Shown piece by piece: positions 21,613 through 35,123 of a stretch of 64,000 nt of DNA; the stretch's first letter is position 1; each line of letters opens with the position of its first letter. Location: NCBI RefSeq assembly GCF_001640025.1, contig NC_031673.1:558001-622000 (forward strand). Reading direction: 5' to 3'. The notes under the pieces are model-generated. The model was not told where the DNA came from. It did not search any database and saw only the letters and a program-made list of their open reading frames with translations. A program made the translations under genes and the position numbers. The stretch is from Sugiyamaella lignohabitans. Its lineage: Eukaryota; Ascomycota; Dipodascomycetes; Dipodascales; Trichomonascaceae.

Positions 21613-22479
21613 CTATCTGGCCGATCTATAATTCAGGGTAAAAAGATGTCTTAGATTCAGACCGAAAGTGTGTCAAAAAAAAAAACCCAACATCTAATAT
21701 GAATAGCGCTATACAGAACGTCACGAATGTGGACGCCATTCACAGGAGCTTATTTATTGCTTTTATCTTGATCCATTAGGCGATAGGCACTGCCTATAAG
21801 AACTGAATAAACAGACTATCTGTTATGGTATAGGCCAAAGATCGAATGGTTTAGCAACGTTCAATTCTATAGACACACTAACACAGACTTGCTCACAAAC
21901 ATTGTCCTTAGGACCGGTTTTGTTTGTTTTCTTTAGAGAACTAGCCCATGAGCAAATAAATTCGTCTCACGTGTCCCGCAAGTTAATCGCTGCGATTTAG
22001 GAATAGTTTCAGTCCAGTCCCCGCAAATGCGATCCAAAAGTTACACTAACAGATCTCACCCAACAGATGATATCCTGGGCAAGACTGGGTTTTATCAGGT
22101 TAAATCTCCTGCCAATCAATGCCCAAAAACATGGTTGATTCATGACAATTATTGCCAGGAAAGATATTATAAACGAGCCAGTTTCAAATCCACAAACCTT
22201 TGGCGGTCGGTTAGAGAAGAAAATGGGTTATCATCAGATTGAAAGAGGGGTCAAGTTGGCGGTCCCGACTGGGTTAGATATATGCAAAGATCTCAATTTG
22301 CCGTTCTGATTGCGATCGCCGGGCTTTACCGGATTCTATCGACATGATTCGAAAGGTCAGAGTACCAGAGGAGGCTCCAAAAACAGATCGCTCAACAGAA
22401 TTTGGTTTTTTAAATCCTTGACAAACTCTTTTGGCGATATCAATGAGACGGGTAGCCACGGATGGGCTTATCAATACGA

Positions 22480-22551
22480 GCCTTCATGGCCAAGTGGTAA
22501 GGCGCCTCACTAGTAATGAGGAGATCATCAGTTCGAGTCTGGTTGAAGGCA
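22480..22551 (+). tRNA. tRNA-Thr (anticodon AGT)
   Basis: A 72-nt cloverleaf: acceptor GCCTTCA/TGAAGGC, D arm GCC..GGC, anticodon stem CCTCA/TGAGG with loop CTAGTAA (anticodon AGT, read as IGU), T arm with TTCGAGT, discriminator A. No intron and no encoded CCA. A T-run follows at about 22590. The two copies at 37.1-37.3 kb are on the opposite strand. Confidence 0.96.
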
Positions 22552-23380
22552 TAGATTGCCAATCAAGATTGATCTATCAACTTGATTCTACATTTTTTTT
22601 ATTTGTTTTTATCTATTTTCATTTATTTTTATGTTTATTTGTAAGAAGAGCTTGCTTTTTGCACTTGTATTCGCTTCACTCACCAACTGCACTAACTACG
22701 TAGTTGACTACGTAAGACGCTCTAGTTGAAGTTTAATTATATGTGCTCTAGCTGAAACAGCGGCTATCAAGCTAACTATTCAAAGTAATGAACGAAACTT
22801 TAACAACTATTTAGTGCTAGATCGACGCAATTAAACACTTTGGCACTTGCATTTGACTCCCGCCCTGCCGCCATCATATTCCTGATCTGATTACAGTTAT
22901 TTGCACGCAAAAATTAACATTTGGGTTTAAGCACCTTAACAAGCTTCGGAAAAATGGGTTTAGAAACCCGAGTTGATTTTGCTCCGCAGTTTAATGGTGC
23001 CGTTCGTGCTTATTAAAGCGATGACCTTTTTACATAAGATGTACACGGCAACCTTAATTTTAAAGTTATGTTACTTCGTGGTGAATTGCCTGTCAAGTAG
23101 TATCTGACATGTTCGGTCCCGAGTTAGCACTGAACACTGGTCCGAGTATTTCGTATCCACTGAGACTTTGAACAGGGGGGGGTCAATTGTCCTTCCTTTC
23201 GCAGTTACGACATGAAAAATATTGTTGGGTAATTGACGGCAGCTGCTGCCGCAGCATGCTTTGTAGGGATTATCCATATTGTAAATATTTAACGGTGGCG
23301 TGATATTCTAATTGTAGCAGTCCAATTTAATCGGCATCCGACATCGGGTTATCTGGACAGACGACAAAATTACAGAAAAT

Positions 23381-23400
23381 GCCCCCACGTCGATGGGGGC
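23381..23400. repeat. Short hairpin with nearby direct repeat
   Basis: GCCCCC-ACGTCGAT-GGGGGC, a 6-bp stem. The left-arm sequence GCCCCCAC recurs at about 23422. Confidence 0.5.
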
Positions 23401-23698
23401 TCGATAAGCTCTACGAAACCGGCCCCCACGGCAATCATGGATATAAGATTATCCCTACAACCGACAACCATAACCTTTTGCAGTAGCACTGAGCAACAAG
23501 ACAAGGAGTAACCGGTGATCTTTTCGTATTTCTGAAATGGTTAACATATTCTCTTTTTGTTGGTTCCGCCTTTCATTGCTACTCCTTGGTGGGTGCTTGA
23601 GCTCATTAATATTATTTAGATAATACTCCCAAACCAGCTTTCAACTCAACTTGGCAGCTCACTTATCAATCATAAAAATCAAAGACGAGTAACAAACG

Positions 23699-23775
23699 AA
23701 TCATAGATTAATCATAATTTATCATAGATAAATCATAGATGAATCATAGATAAATCATAGATAAATCATAGATAA
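23699..23775. repeat. AATCATAGATA tandem array
   Basis: About seven units of an 11-bp repeat. The last four are nearly perfect and the first three degenerate. Sits inside the gene-poor island. Confidence 0.88.
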
Positions 23776-26700
23776 AAATCTGTCCAAATCGTAGATTCAC
23801 AAGGGGTCCCAATTATTACTTACCCTGCCGACATAAAGCTTTCTTTTTACTTACTTCCAACGGCGATGCAATGCACGGCAGTCTGCCCACCAAATTAAGT
23901 TGTAATATGTACAGAGGACGAGGCGCTATGTGCTTAAATTGGTGTCGACGGTTGACAAGATGGTGACAAATGTCTTACCTCTCGATTCAGATCAAAACCT
24001 GGGCTCATGACAAATAAAGGCTTGAAAATGGAATTCAATGGCATAAACACAGATCAAGACAGAAAATATCGAGAAAATTGGTTGAAGGCCAGGTTAAAAT
24101 GCAAACTAGCTGCTGGGACTATAAATATTAACCGCGGCACACCCATGTGCAAAGTGCATAGATCGCTTCGATTGCGTCTCTGCTCTGCAAATCTTTCACT
24201 TAATACTCCACTCTAATATCGGGGTCTTGATGCTTTTATATTACGCGAGTTTTAACCTCACCCAAACCATGGAGTCGAGTCTTAGAAACCATTATATAGA
24301 GGTCTGAAAAAGAAAACAAGTTCTCTGGAAGTTCGACTGATAGACAGCACTTACCAAATATGGCCAAATAGGAAGGTGAAAAGAAAATTCCGACCCAGAT
24401 CATACACACCTATGTGGAGAACGTGGAAAGTGAATGTGGAAGTGAATTGGATAGTGGTGGCTCAAAACATTTTAGATATGTGGCTGAATCTTTACGAATA
24501 TCCATTTCAAGGTGTGAGAAAGCCTATCATATATTGAATTTCAAGCTTTCGGCTGAACCGGTTTAACCGATCGAGCAGATCCTTCTTCTGAAATTTTGAA
24601 TTTAATTATTTTGAACAAGAGAATTTGCCCAGTCAGCATCACGGCCACAATTAACCTTGACCACACTATTGAGAAGAAAATACTTGATTTCCTAGATATC
24701 AAACATCAAACGCCCAATTGGGAGTTACCGCTAGCCTTCTTATCATGATTGCGTGATTAGGCTTAGCCTGACAATGAAGCTGACACAGGCGCCGATTACA
24801 TTGCTGCAAATGTTCTCAATAGAATTCACATCCAAAAGCTTATGCCCATTATACTCAGCTTGGGTCTTGGCCAGTCTGCGTGGGACGGAATGGATGCATG
24901 CACTGCATATAAAGTTTCAATCGGGAGCCAATGCTTCTGTGACCCGATGCTCTTACCCGTGTTGAAACTGGATACTAAATACCCCCAAAGCCTTGTCGTA
25001 GCGCTGTCCATAGATAATAATATTATATTACAAAGGACCAGTTAAGGCTCCAGTCCTATGGAAGTGATCCAACATAATTTCTCGGCTGACTTCTAGCCGG
25101 CGGGCTTTAGCATGTGATAGTGGCCATGACCAACAAATTGATGCCGTCTCTAAGACGCCTGGTGCCTGATACCATATACCGTTTGTTGGGAATAAGCATC
25201 TGGTGGTAGCGGTTATTATGCATTGGGGGAGAGAGAGAACTTGAGTTCAAGGGGCACCCAGCGCTGATACAATTCTGTTCGGGAAACTGTTCAACTGAGT
25301 ACTATTGTTGAATCCTGTAACTGGTTTCTTTCTGTCCGAGTAAGCCGAATACTTCTTCTTTCTTCAAGTTGCCCTGATATCAATTGACCAAAATAGAAAC
25401 CATAAACACTGGGCCTTTGTTGACTGTGATGGGTCTGCAGGTACAAGCTCTTGAGTGTTGAGTCCAGGCCTTGAGTCCAGGCCCAGCTTGCTTCGAATTC
25501 ACTCCAAGCTCTAAGCGAAGAAGACTTGTAACCCAACTGATCACCGGTTCTCGGGTAATTGATCAATCTGACTACTAGAATGAATTAGTTTAAGTACCAA
25601 TTGCATTTAGAGTTGAGGGATGACTTAGTCTGTGAATTTGGTCAATGCCACCATGGGGACATGATCGGGCTGCTCAACGTCTAACCCGCATCCAAATTAG
25701 AGTTAGAATTTGGCACGCAGGAGCATAACGAACACAACAACGCGAGATAATCACAGGCTGTTTACACTGTGTCTAATGCTTGTCTGAATAAATGTCTCAT
25801 CCAACTTGGTAATCAATTTTACAGCATCTATATCTAGTTACCAATAGCCAGTTTTATTTCTTCCATCCTGTAGCCCATCCGCTTTCTTCTGCATTTTGCA
25901 TATTATGTTTAACCGCTGCTGCTGCTGCGACCGGTTATAGTTAGAAATGAGCGACGCTATAGATCAACGGTCAATCTGAGAGCCCATATTGCTCCAATTC
26001 CATAGAAAACGATCTAGTTCCCTTTATCTTAGCATCCATAGATCCTGTCCCCAACTATAAGGTTAAATATAGATTCCGCAAGCTGGTTTGCTTACTGATG
26101 TGGAGAAGGTTCAATGTTGATAACCTTTGCTGCATATCAGCTTGCTGGTATTCTCTCGGCACTATGTTTACAGGTTTCAAATTCTAATATAGCGACGGTT
26201 AAATCAGCACAGTCAACTATCTGAGGGGAAAGCAATCTTGGTCAATTAAGAAGGGATACTAATCAAGTAAACAAAAAAAAAAAAAAACACCGCCAAACTC
26301 TATGATTAAATAATGTCACTTTCTGTTTCGATATTATATAACGTAGCGCCGTTCTGTATAAATGAAATCAGTTTTAGTACTGAAATTTGCCCAGAAAAAC
26401 GTGCTTGATTTCCTAAATTTTCGATAGCTTGAAATAATTCAATATCTGTTTTGTCACAGCAATTAGTTCAGCTCGCTCTTTACATCTGGTCTCTCAATTC
26501 TGCTGAGTTTGTTTGAAATACCTATCAAATACCTTGAATAATAGACACTTCTAGATTAAGTTACCGATACAGAGCTAGCTGACAAGTATCACGATTGCTA
26601 GTGAGAGACATTATGAAAAATTCCAATTTTTGCCAGTGAACTAGATGAGAGAATTTCTAGTTACTATTAGCCAGAGACTCACAAGTCGCTGAAATTTTGC

Positions 26701-28369
26701 TTCTGGATTTCCTTTCTAAGACAGCGCCAATAAATTCCTCTCAACAACTTCTTACTTGGCTATAACTTGCAATTTTGCTAGAACGATAGAGCCAGCAACT
26801 CACACATGTTTACTAGCAACAGCTACAAAGATGAAGGAAGTGTTAAGTCTTATTGACTAATTCTCTTGTGGTATCAATTCTGTTTAATTTTCTAAGGATT
26901 AAATTTGTCGCTATGCCTGTGCATTCTTCTGTTTAGAATCGGTCAAGTCTAGACCGGAACTAAGATTCGTACAACATAGTGGCGAGATTCTATTACTGTA
27001 TAATCTCTAACGGTGTCAAAATAACTAGCAGTTTAAAATATTGGGTTGAAGTATAATTTAAATCTTCTATGTAATAGTACGTAATAGTTAGTATGCTCTT
27101 TAACCAGGGCCGTATATCCTAACTGATGCGGTGTGATAAACACGTATATTCTTTGCCAAGTTTTGTTTGGTAGTTTACAATTAATTTTTTTTTAAATATT
27201 TGAAACCCATAAAAATATTATCAGTCCTGGAAAAAGCAACACCAATCCTAGCAAATAACCTACTCCAGCTCTTATTTTGTTGGGCAAGTTAACCCCAGCT
27301 ATGACCCCCAAACCTGAATATACCGTTTTACGTTTCAGAATTAAGCTGCCATCTGTTTTTTTTGTCAGGCTAAACAAATTACAGGTTGTCAGGTTAAATG
27401 TGATAAAAATATCCAAGCTAGAAATAAAATAAAAACTAGCAGTATATCAAAATGAAACAAACTCCGTCAGAACCGCAGTGGAAGTGCACATTTAGAAAAC
27501 CTACATCTTATTTTTGAACTCTTGTTTTGTAAGTAGTAATGGGGGTCACCGGAGCTTCTAATTACTTTGTCCAGCTGTGGTAGATAGGGGGTAAAATTTT
27601 AAATGGGCCATTAATTCATACCAAACCTATCACCTTCCTTCTCACCTGTTAAATAGTAGCATTCTGAGTAAACTATCTATCCTTGCTTTGCCCCATTGGA
27701 AATACAGCAACGTATTTGTTTTTATATAGTAGTCAGTCTGGAGATTATGTCTTTCAAATACCGCCCTGTCAATGGTTTTCAAGCTGAAAAGGGGACTAAT
27801 TATTGCGAATAGATATTGAGTTTGGTTTGAACTGAGAGTGAGACTGAAAAAAAATGGTTGAAAGAGTTACTAGGAACTGGGCAATAGTTCTTCACAAATA
27901 ATATGGACGGGACTTTGAAACACATAAATAATCAAATGGTCACGATATTACCAGCGTTAAATACATAACGGTCACGAAAGAAGAAGTGTTTCCAATATTA
28001 GTGCCCTACTGATACCCTCCCTACCTTTCTCTCATATACAAGTTCTCTAACTATTTTCAGAAATAAAGTACTACTTTCAAATTAGCGTCGTTTGTTCAAT
28101 GCCAAGGACTGTATCGAACAAGGTCGACTGTTTGCAGAAACTACATCTATATTCCGCAAGTTCCAACACGAGAATTATTTCCTGGTTATTACTTAGATAA
28201 TTTCGTAACGCCATTCAATTAGTACTTCCCATTTAATTGATTATCTTGAAAAGCTCGTAGTAAGCTCTCAAAGACAGAACAAAAATAGGTATATATATAT
28301 AGTTATATAATGCAGTCATTAAACAATTCGTGGAAAAAATTCCACAAAGATTTTCTCATTCACGATCTT

Positions 28370-29032
28370 CTACAGACCCTCACCTTTTGCTCTGCGAAGT
28401 ATGACTTTCCATCTATATCGTATAGTTTGGGCATCCCTTTTGTTCAAGACTCTTGCGTACTCGGCAAAATCCTGTGTAGGCAATGTGCTCATGACTAAAT
28501 CCACCAATTTTCTGTCATCTTCAATAGCCCAAGTGGAATTTTTGGCTTTTGATCGTTTCGATTTTCCTTTCTTGTCAGCTGCCGGGGTTCCTTCCGATTC
28601 ACCACCACTTACAGTCGCTACCGGAGCACCCTCAGTAGTAGGTTCAGATTTCACCACACTAGAACCAATCGATGGACCTGGTATAGAAGCCAATGATGAG
28701 CTTGACCCTGATGCAATGGTCGACGAAGCTGCAGTTGGCTCAGGCTCGATATCCCGAGGTAGCCCACCAGTCGAGTTACGAGTATTGAGATTTGAGTTGC
28801 CACTTTCGCTGGGACCTGCCGCACTAGGTGATTGCTGTAAAGGAGTCGAATCTGATTTCAGAGTACTAGTAGAACCATCAGCCAGCCTTTTCGGGTCGCT
28901 CCCGCCTTCAATGTCAGAAGAGTTTCGTGGCCGCTTTACAGGGGATCCAGACCTCGGTGATGTACTTCTACTAGACGCATTGTTATGGATTCTTTCTTCA
29001 CCGTCGTCATTCAATATTTCGGCGATGTTCAT
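28370..29032 (-). CDS. Small Myb/SANT-domain protein
   Basis: A 220-aa protein, the only convincing protein gene in the 16.8-kb island. The first 160 residues are Ser/Pro/Gly-rich with basic patches (PVKRPRN, KKGKSKRSKAKN). The C-terminal ~55 residues form one Myb/SANT-like repeat: STWAIEDDRKLVDLV (first helix with the conserved Trp and acidic residues), then LNKRDAQTIRYRWKVIL as the recognition-helix end. Single-repeat fungal Myb-like proteins are usually DNA-binding or chromatin factors. The partner and targets are unknown. The next protein-coding sequence on either side is more than 7 kb away, which leaves about 8 kb of upstream sequence. A same-size opposite-strand frame (28401-29066) is judged a shadow. 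Confidence 0.8.
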   Translation of the reverse strand: MNIAEILNDDGEERIHNNASSRSTSPRSGSPVKRPRNSSDIEGGSDPKRLADGSTSTLKSDSTPLQQSPSAAGPSESGNSNLNTRNSTGGLPRDIEPEPTAASSTIASGSSSSLASIPGPSIGSSVVKSEPTTEGAPVATVSGGESEGTPAADKKGKSKRSKAKNSTWAIEDDRKLVDLVMSTLPTQDFAEYARVLNKRDAQTIRYRWKVILRRAKGEGL

Positions 29033-30084
29033 GCGGACTCATATGTTTTCGGTAGAGGGGCGATAGATGTGTGTTACCTCTCACAGAGGGGTTTGCAGTT
29101 GTGATTAATGATAGTAAGGTTATTGGGTGTTGGGAAGGGTGACCAAGAGAAGAATCAACCCAAAGACAAAGCACTAATACCAGAATAGAGGAGATTGTCA
29201 GGGAACAGGATAAACGCAGACGACAAACTAGAAGTAAGTGCTAGGTAGACAACAAGTGACAGGCAGAGAGCAGGTTGAAGGCCAATAATTGAAATGATAT
29301 TTATAATCAGTTCAGAATTGAAACCAAAAATGTAATGTAATAATGCCTTGGTAATAAAAGTAGAGATAAGTATCAAATACAATTCAATCAAGTTCAGATG
29401 TAACTTGAAATATCGTTAGACCTTGCGAGGGAAATGGCAGTTATGGTTTAGTATCGAACAGTAACACAATTACACCACCATTAAACCAGGATGAAGAGTT
29501 GGTTGATCAATCAATACGGAAACAAATGAAACCGAAAAAAAATTATCAGAAAATAATAAGTATGAATGGGAAAATACAAAAAAAAAATTGTATCTTCGAA
29601 AAACGCAATGGCCACTGTCTAAAATACATAAATGGTCGTGCATGCCATAATATATATGTATTTATATTTATATTTATTTTATGCAGTTGCAGTGTACATC
29701 CATCCGGCTCATGTATGACAATAATAACGATAGTCACATTTTCCCGCAAGGCTCTACAGACGCAGCAAACCACCTCCAGCACCACCAGTCAGAACAATTA
29801 ATCGCCCATAATAAAATCATCAGAGTGGATGGCAAAGGGGAAGTTCAACTGTTTAAAAATGGAGAATGGACAATTGCCACTTAAATATAGACTAAAAACT
29901 TATCAGATACAAATCCGTTATGGCCTAGAATAAGAAATATCTCTAGCTAGGAATTGATCAGGCCCACCAGTTTGTACATCAGGTCATGCAGAACTAATAT
30001 CGGTCTTCCCCCGAAGAGCCGCAGGTTTGCACTGGCAGCTTGTAGGGTTTTGGATTGACGGGTAGAAATCATCAGTGGAACAGC

Positions 30085-30312
30085 AAGAGGGAAAAAAAAA
30101 GAAAAATACTTATTGTAAGCAGTAAACGGGAACAGGCATAACTACCCAACATGATAAGTAAGAAAAAAAAGAAACCAAAGAAAAGTAAGTTGAAAAGGAA
30201 GAAATCAAAAAAAGCAATTGTTCGAAAAAAGAAATATTGCTCAAACAAACTTTTAGAAGAGAGGCGGGGGTAGGTGGGAGGGAAGGGTAGCGAGGGAGAA
30301 GTGTCCCGGTAG
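30085..30312. other. Long purine-rich tract
   Basis: A run of A/G-rich sequence on the + strand, A-rich first and then G-rich (gggggtaggtgggaggg type) near 30265-30300. It is 5' of the Myb/SANT gene on its pyrimidine strand. The role is unknown. Confidence 0.6.
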
Positions 30313-33300
30313 ACTCTCAATGGCGCTAGTATAGAGTTGGGGGATACCAATGATTTTAATGTTTCTAGTGTCAAGTCTATGTATTTGTTATAATGCTCGT
30401 TTAGATATGACTTGTTTAACTGCTAGTGCTAAAAAATATTCAGCTATCCATTGTTAATGGAGAAATCGCAGAAAACAATAAACTACTCGAAAAGAAAACC
30501 TTGTAGACCATAGTATAAACAAATGTCAGATCCCACACGTTGTCTATGTGCAACTCTAGATTTGAACTGTCAGTCGGAGTAGCGAAAGACGTTAATCTGA
30601 ACAAAAGGAAAAATACAAAAATAAAAACCCAGAAAAAGTGAATATGAAGGCTAAAAAAGTAATTTAGTTCCCCCAATCAAAAAAAAAAAAAAGGAAGGCG
30701 GGGGGGTAGATGGAGAGAGATAAAGAGGGGCACAGGAGAGAATAATAGCCAAGACGGGCAACGAAGCGTGCTTAGGTAATACTCAGATGCAATATCTGCG
30801 AGTACTGCTAAACACTCTGACACCATCTTAGGCGACTCGGGCCAGTATCAGCATATGTCGCCAACAACCGGACTATCGCCAATAGCCGGAACATAGTTAA
30901 TAGGCGGGGATGTCTTAGATAAATGTGAAAACCTCAGTTCTAACGATATTGACTGAACCGGAGCTGTGGCAGGCAAATCCGTCTATACATTTGGCACCAT
31001 ACAGGGTGAGAACTATTGCCAAGGCTATAGAGGTTATCACGACTATTATCAGCAATAGCAATGGTTGTCCTCTGGAAACACCATTATAGTCATTGTCAGC
31101 AATGAGCTTGAGTTATACTGGACATATGATGGCACAACATCTGGTCCCTTGTACAGGGTGGTGTATTGTTGAGAGAAGACGGGCCGGCTCTTCTCCGGAA
31201 CATCTCCCACCAATTTCAGTAGTGATGGCGATGTTTCACGCCCTACAACTGTTTAGTCCTGATATATTTTTTTTTAATTTTCGCACTAAAGGCATAGCTC
31301 CAGTCTTCCGCCAAACGTGGCATTTTCGATATTTTACGTCCTTAATTACTCCACCTTTTACTAGTTTAATTAACTGGCTAATTTTTAAACCCTTGCCGCG
31401 GCAGTGCAAAAAGACTGTGAAAAATGTGGGAAGCGGGAAGGTGGTCCGCAGTATACGTCACGATGCTGTTTAAAACATATAAATAATACAGTGAAAATTG
31501 CGAGCTAGCTAAAACATCAATTACCACCTAACAATGATCCAATAAATAGATTAATAGAAAGGCGTGTCCCACTGGCGTACCTGTAGCTTTATTTAGCTAC
31601 AGCTACATCCAACCGTATCTCAAAGAGACAGAGGTATCAGCTATGGCCGAGTCTACGTAGTATCGTTCCATCGTCGTTACAGTCGTAAAGCAGAACTTCT
31701 GAGTCAGATCGACAATGTTGCAACTAACGTGTGCAAGGAATGCTGGGCAGCATCCATTTGACACGAGCAGAAGCCGTGCCCCATTTCCCCCTTTTTTTTA
31801 CTTATACCTTGACCGTCGTGTCTCAATACTCTGTCTTAAACCAACAACCTAGGTTTATAGATGGCTCTGTGATATGATGTTGAATCTGATACAATGAATC
31901 ATAATCGTACAATTTTTCCGTTTTGGTCGTGGCGATTTTGTTTTTCTCAGGATTAAGTTTGAAGGCTGATTATTGAGGAGTAATGTGATTTCTTTTCAGA
32001 AATCGTTTTCGTACTGCATGTTACCGAATTGTGTCCCAGACCGTTATGTCTCTCTGGCGGCATAAAAAGTAAACCTGCCATTCGTTCTAGGTAATTAGGT
32101 CTGCATGTGTAATCTGACAGAAAAAGAAACCAAAAATGGAACGAATGTTCGGAGCGTCTGAAATGCTGCGAAGCACCGAGCACCGAGCGGGAAGCTACAG
32201 AAGCTACTGTAACAACCAAGAAAAAATAATATAACCGACAAGACAGGCCACTTTCTTGTTTCACTTAACTGTGAGACAATTATCTATGAGGTCATCTGTT
32301 AAAAGAGGGGAAATGTTTCGGAATCCTGTATAAGCAACTGTTTAATGCATCGTCCTCTTTCGTATCTTCCAACTGTTCTTAGTTCATGAGCAAAGCTTCT
32401 ATTTGGACCCTCAACTTTAATAAGTTCGACATTATCTTGAGTACCGACGTTGTCACAGAGACCGCCTGTGTGCATTTGGTTTCTGTTTCTACCTTGCTTC
32501 TATGTAGTAAAAGCTGCTGCTTCTGCTTCTGTTCTGCAGGTGAGTTTTGACATACCCCGCTTGGCTGACATAAACAGTTCTTAAAATATGAACTGTTTTG
32601 CTAAAATAAACACCTTATTTTTCGTTACGCCTTTTTTATACCCTCATCTTCCATCCTTAATTAAAGTTGCCATATCTGCCCAAAGGATTTCCCAACAGAG
32701 GTTAGTCGCAGGTCCCCTCCACTGACCCTTGATGATCCGGTACTCGGAAGCTCTGCTCCGTATATACTTTTAACTCGTGCAAGACGGGTATGGCATCTGT
32801 GCTAGTTGAAAAAAAAAGTATATGTAGTTATTATTTTCAAGTTCCTTATTTTAGGCTCTATAACCTTGTTAAGTGTCTGACGACATATGTCCAACAGTTT
32901 ACTTTGGCTCATGGCTTCGTCTAATCATCCCACGTATAGCCCGATTCTGATCAGCTAGTGTTGATGTAAGTCTAATTGCCCTTCTAGGTATGTACACCCG
33001 TACATTACTGAGAATCTCAAGAGTCCAGTTGCCTGTACGTGCTCAGCAAAATCACTTAAAACAAGGGGAGACCTGTACTGAGTAATACGAAGATGTGTGT
33101 CAGTTTATTATTCAGGGTGATTTGTTTGCCGGGACCAATTCTGTTATATCTGACGACCCAGGACCATCGATCATTCCGTCATTAGTCCGTATTCTTGACG
33201 TATTTTTTTGTACCGGACATTTAATTTATTAATTAGTCAAGTCGTCTAAATATCTGACGGGTTTGACCCAGATTTGTTTTTTAATCCCAAGCTTGGCTGT

Positions 33301-35089
33301 TGTTTTCCCAATTCTCTCACTATTCTTAAATATAGATTCAAAATTTTTTGACAGATAAATGAGCGATAATTCTGTGGGATATGACAATATATACTCTATG
33401 ATATTCTCTGGTGCTAGCCATAACACTGCAATGGGCATCTATCATCATTGATATATTTACCCAAAGGGTATATTTAAAATGTTAGCTATTCAATATATCC
33501 CTGTGTCACTATAATTAAGCAACGTATACTGTACATTGTACTAGTTCTAATTGTTGCATTCTTTACGTTGTGTTAGAACGTTTTTAAGTCTCACGTTTTA
33601 CTTTGTTGTTATTAAATAACAGACTTCAACGTTTCTGTTTAGTGCGTTACAAGTCTCACTCACATTGCACGCTGAGATTAAAGGGCTGTGACTCGCGGAA
33701 GCTCCAATGTTTTACCTCTACATAACCTTGTACATGCTTAATTCGCTCATTGTACTCAATTGATCCGGTTACATTCTGAGCTTGCTATCTACCACATTTG
33801 TAATCGTCATGTCCCATTGACACTCTGAGTCTTTGGTGCCTGGTAGTCAAGTCCGCATTGGAATTTATAGAAAGAGTCATGAAAATCAAAGTATCTTCAA
33901 ATCTACTGTTTTAATTTTTGTAAACTTTAATGAGATTGATCTATAAAATATTATGTTGTGAATTTAATCTTGTTGATCTTATTCCATCTACGTAAGACTT
34001 CCGCCTTGACCCAGAGGGTGACGGCTTGTTTACAGATCGTAAAGCTTCACGACTTCTTTGTATCCCTCCACTATGGCCCGAAGATCATATCCCCTAGTTA
34101 CCTTCTCGTGCCTGGATAATATATTGACAGTCAATCGAGAGAGTATACACCAATCAATTAGCCTTTGCCCCTCTTTCCTAGCAGTATTATCCAGCCACTA
34201 TTCAATTTATCCACTAATCTTCTAAGACTATCTCGAACCAATTTGCCTTAGCCATTGGTGCTAATTTAGTTTATCTGATTAGATTGATTGGATATAAAGC
34301 CTTAAATGGCAGATATAGTTTACATAATGAATGCATGGCAATTTAATTTAACGTAACCATCTTAAGGCCGACTACATAGTTTCCGACAAACTGTTCTCAA
34401 GCTTTCGGGCTCATGGCTGATTTTTTCCTGCACGTATAAAATAACAAATAACCCAACGAATTTTGCCGCCCTGGCTTGTTGATAGATAGATAGACAGGCA
34501 CTTATGCCCAAAAAGACCCTAGTTGATATTTCTTACGGCGTCTAAAAAGCATGTGAAGATCAACTTCTGCAGGTAGCCGGCGCATGTCTATGATGATTTT
34601 TTGGTTGAGTCCAGGGGTTGCAAAAAGCCTATGGCATGTGCATGTGATCCTATAGTAGATTTGTTGAATCTTTATTTTAAGTTAAATTAGGTTCGGATAT
34701 TTGGTCGGATTAATTTTTTTTTGCTAGCCCATCCTTTTATTTAGTTAGTTGACTTATCTTGTATTTTGTTCCTTTTCGTCATATCTGTCAAGTTCTTCAC
34801 CTACAGACGCCTGTAAAAAAAATAAAAAAAATAAAAAGAAATGTGCATAGTCGCGAAAGGGTCCGTCGTATCTTTCCAAATCAGATGCGTTGCTGACTGA
34901 GTGTTTGTTCGATACTGATTCGAACGTCTAGGCACCAGACTTACAGAAATTCGATGCTTGTTTAGAATGCTTCGATCGTGGGCAAAGCATAGGCGGGCCG
35001 AGACAAGCAGACACAATTAATACATACCATACGGTTATAGTTCCTTTTTATGACATAATCATCATAGAAGAGCTGGCTGGAATTATTAG

Positions 35090-35123
35090 GTGGGGGAGAG
35101 GGGGAGGGGGGTTTGGTTACCCG
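35090..35123. promoter_or_regulatory. G-rich tract next to a Reb1-type site
   Basis: Runs of five to six G separated by AGA or A, followed by GGTTACCCG. TTACCCG is the Reb1 consensus. Function is inferred only. Confidence 0.35.

Larger units (their letters stand above)
20730..28369. other. Left half of a gene-poor island
   Basis: About 7.6 kb with no supportable protein gene. It holds a perfect inverted repeat at 21589-21612, a CACGTG at 21968-21973, tRNA-Thr at 22480-22551, a hairpin at 23381-23400 and an AATCATAGATA tandem array at 23699-23775. Open frames are all short and unrecognised. No GC double-hairpin element occurs here. Confidence 0.7.

Noticed and set aside
23699..23775. CRISPR-like array
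   Set aside because: Units are contiguous 11-mers without spacers in a yeast nuclear region; a plain tandem repeat.
22027..25566. Short frames at 22027, 24007 and 25291 as possible transposon remnants
   Set aside because: No polymerase, integrase or transposase motif and no long terminal repeats were seen.
28401..29066. 221-codon + strand frame opposite the Myb/SANT gene
   Set aside because: The minus strand encodes a recognisable SANT repeat and the + frame does not, so this is a shadow.
29155..29391. 78-codon hydrophobic minus-strand frame
   Set aside because: AT-rich sequence reads as Leu/Ile/Ser by composition; no supporting context.
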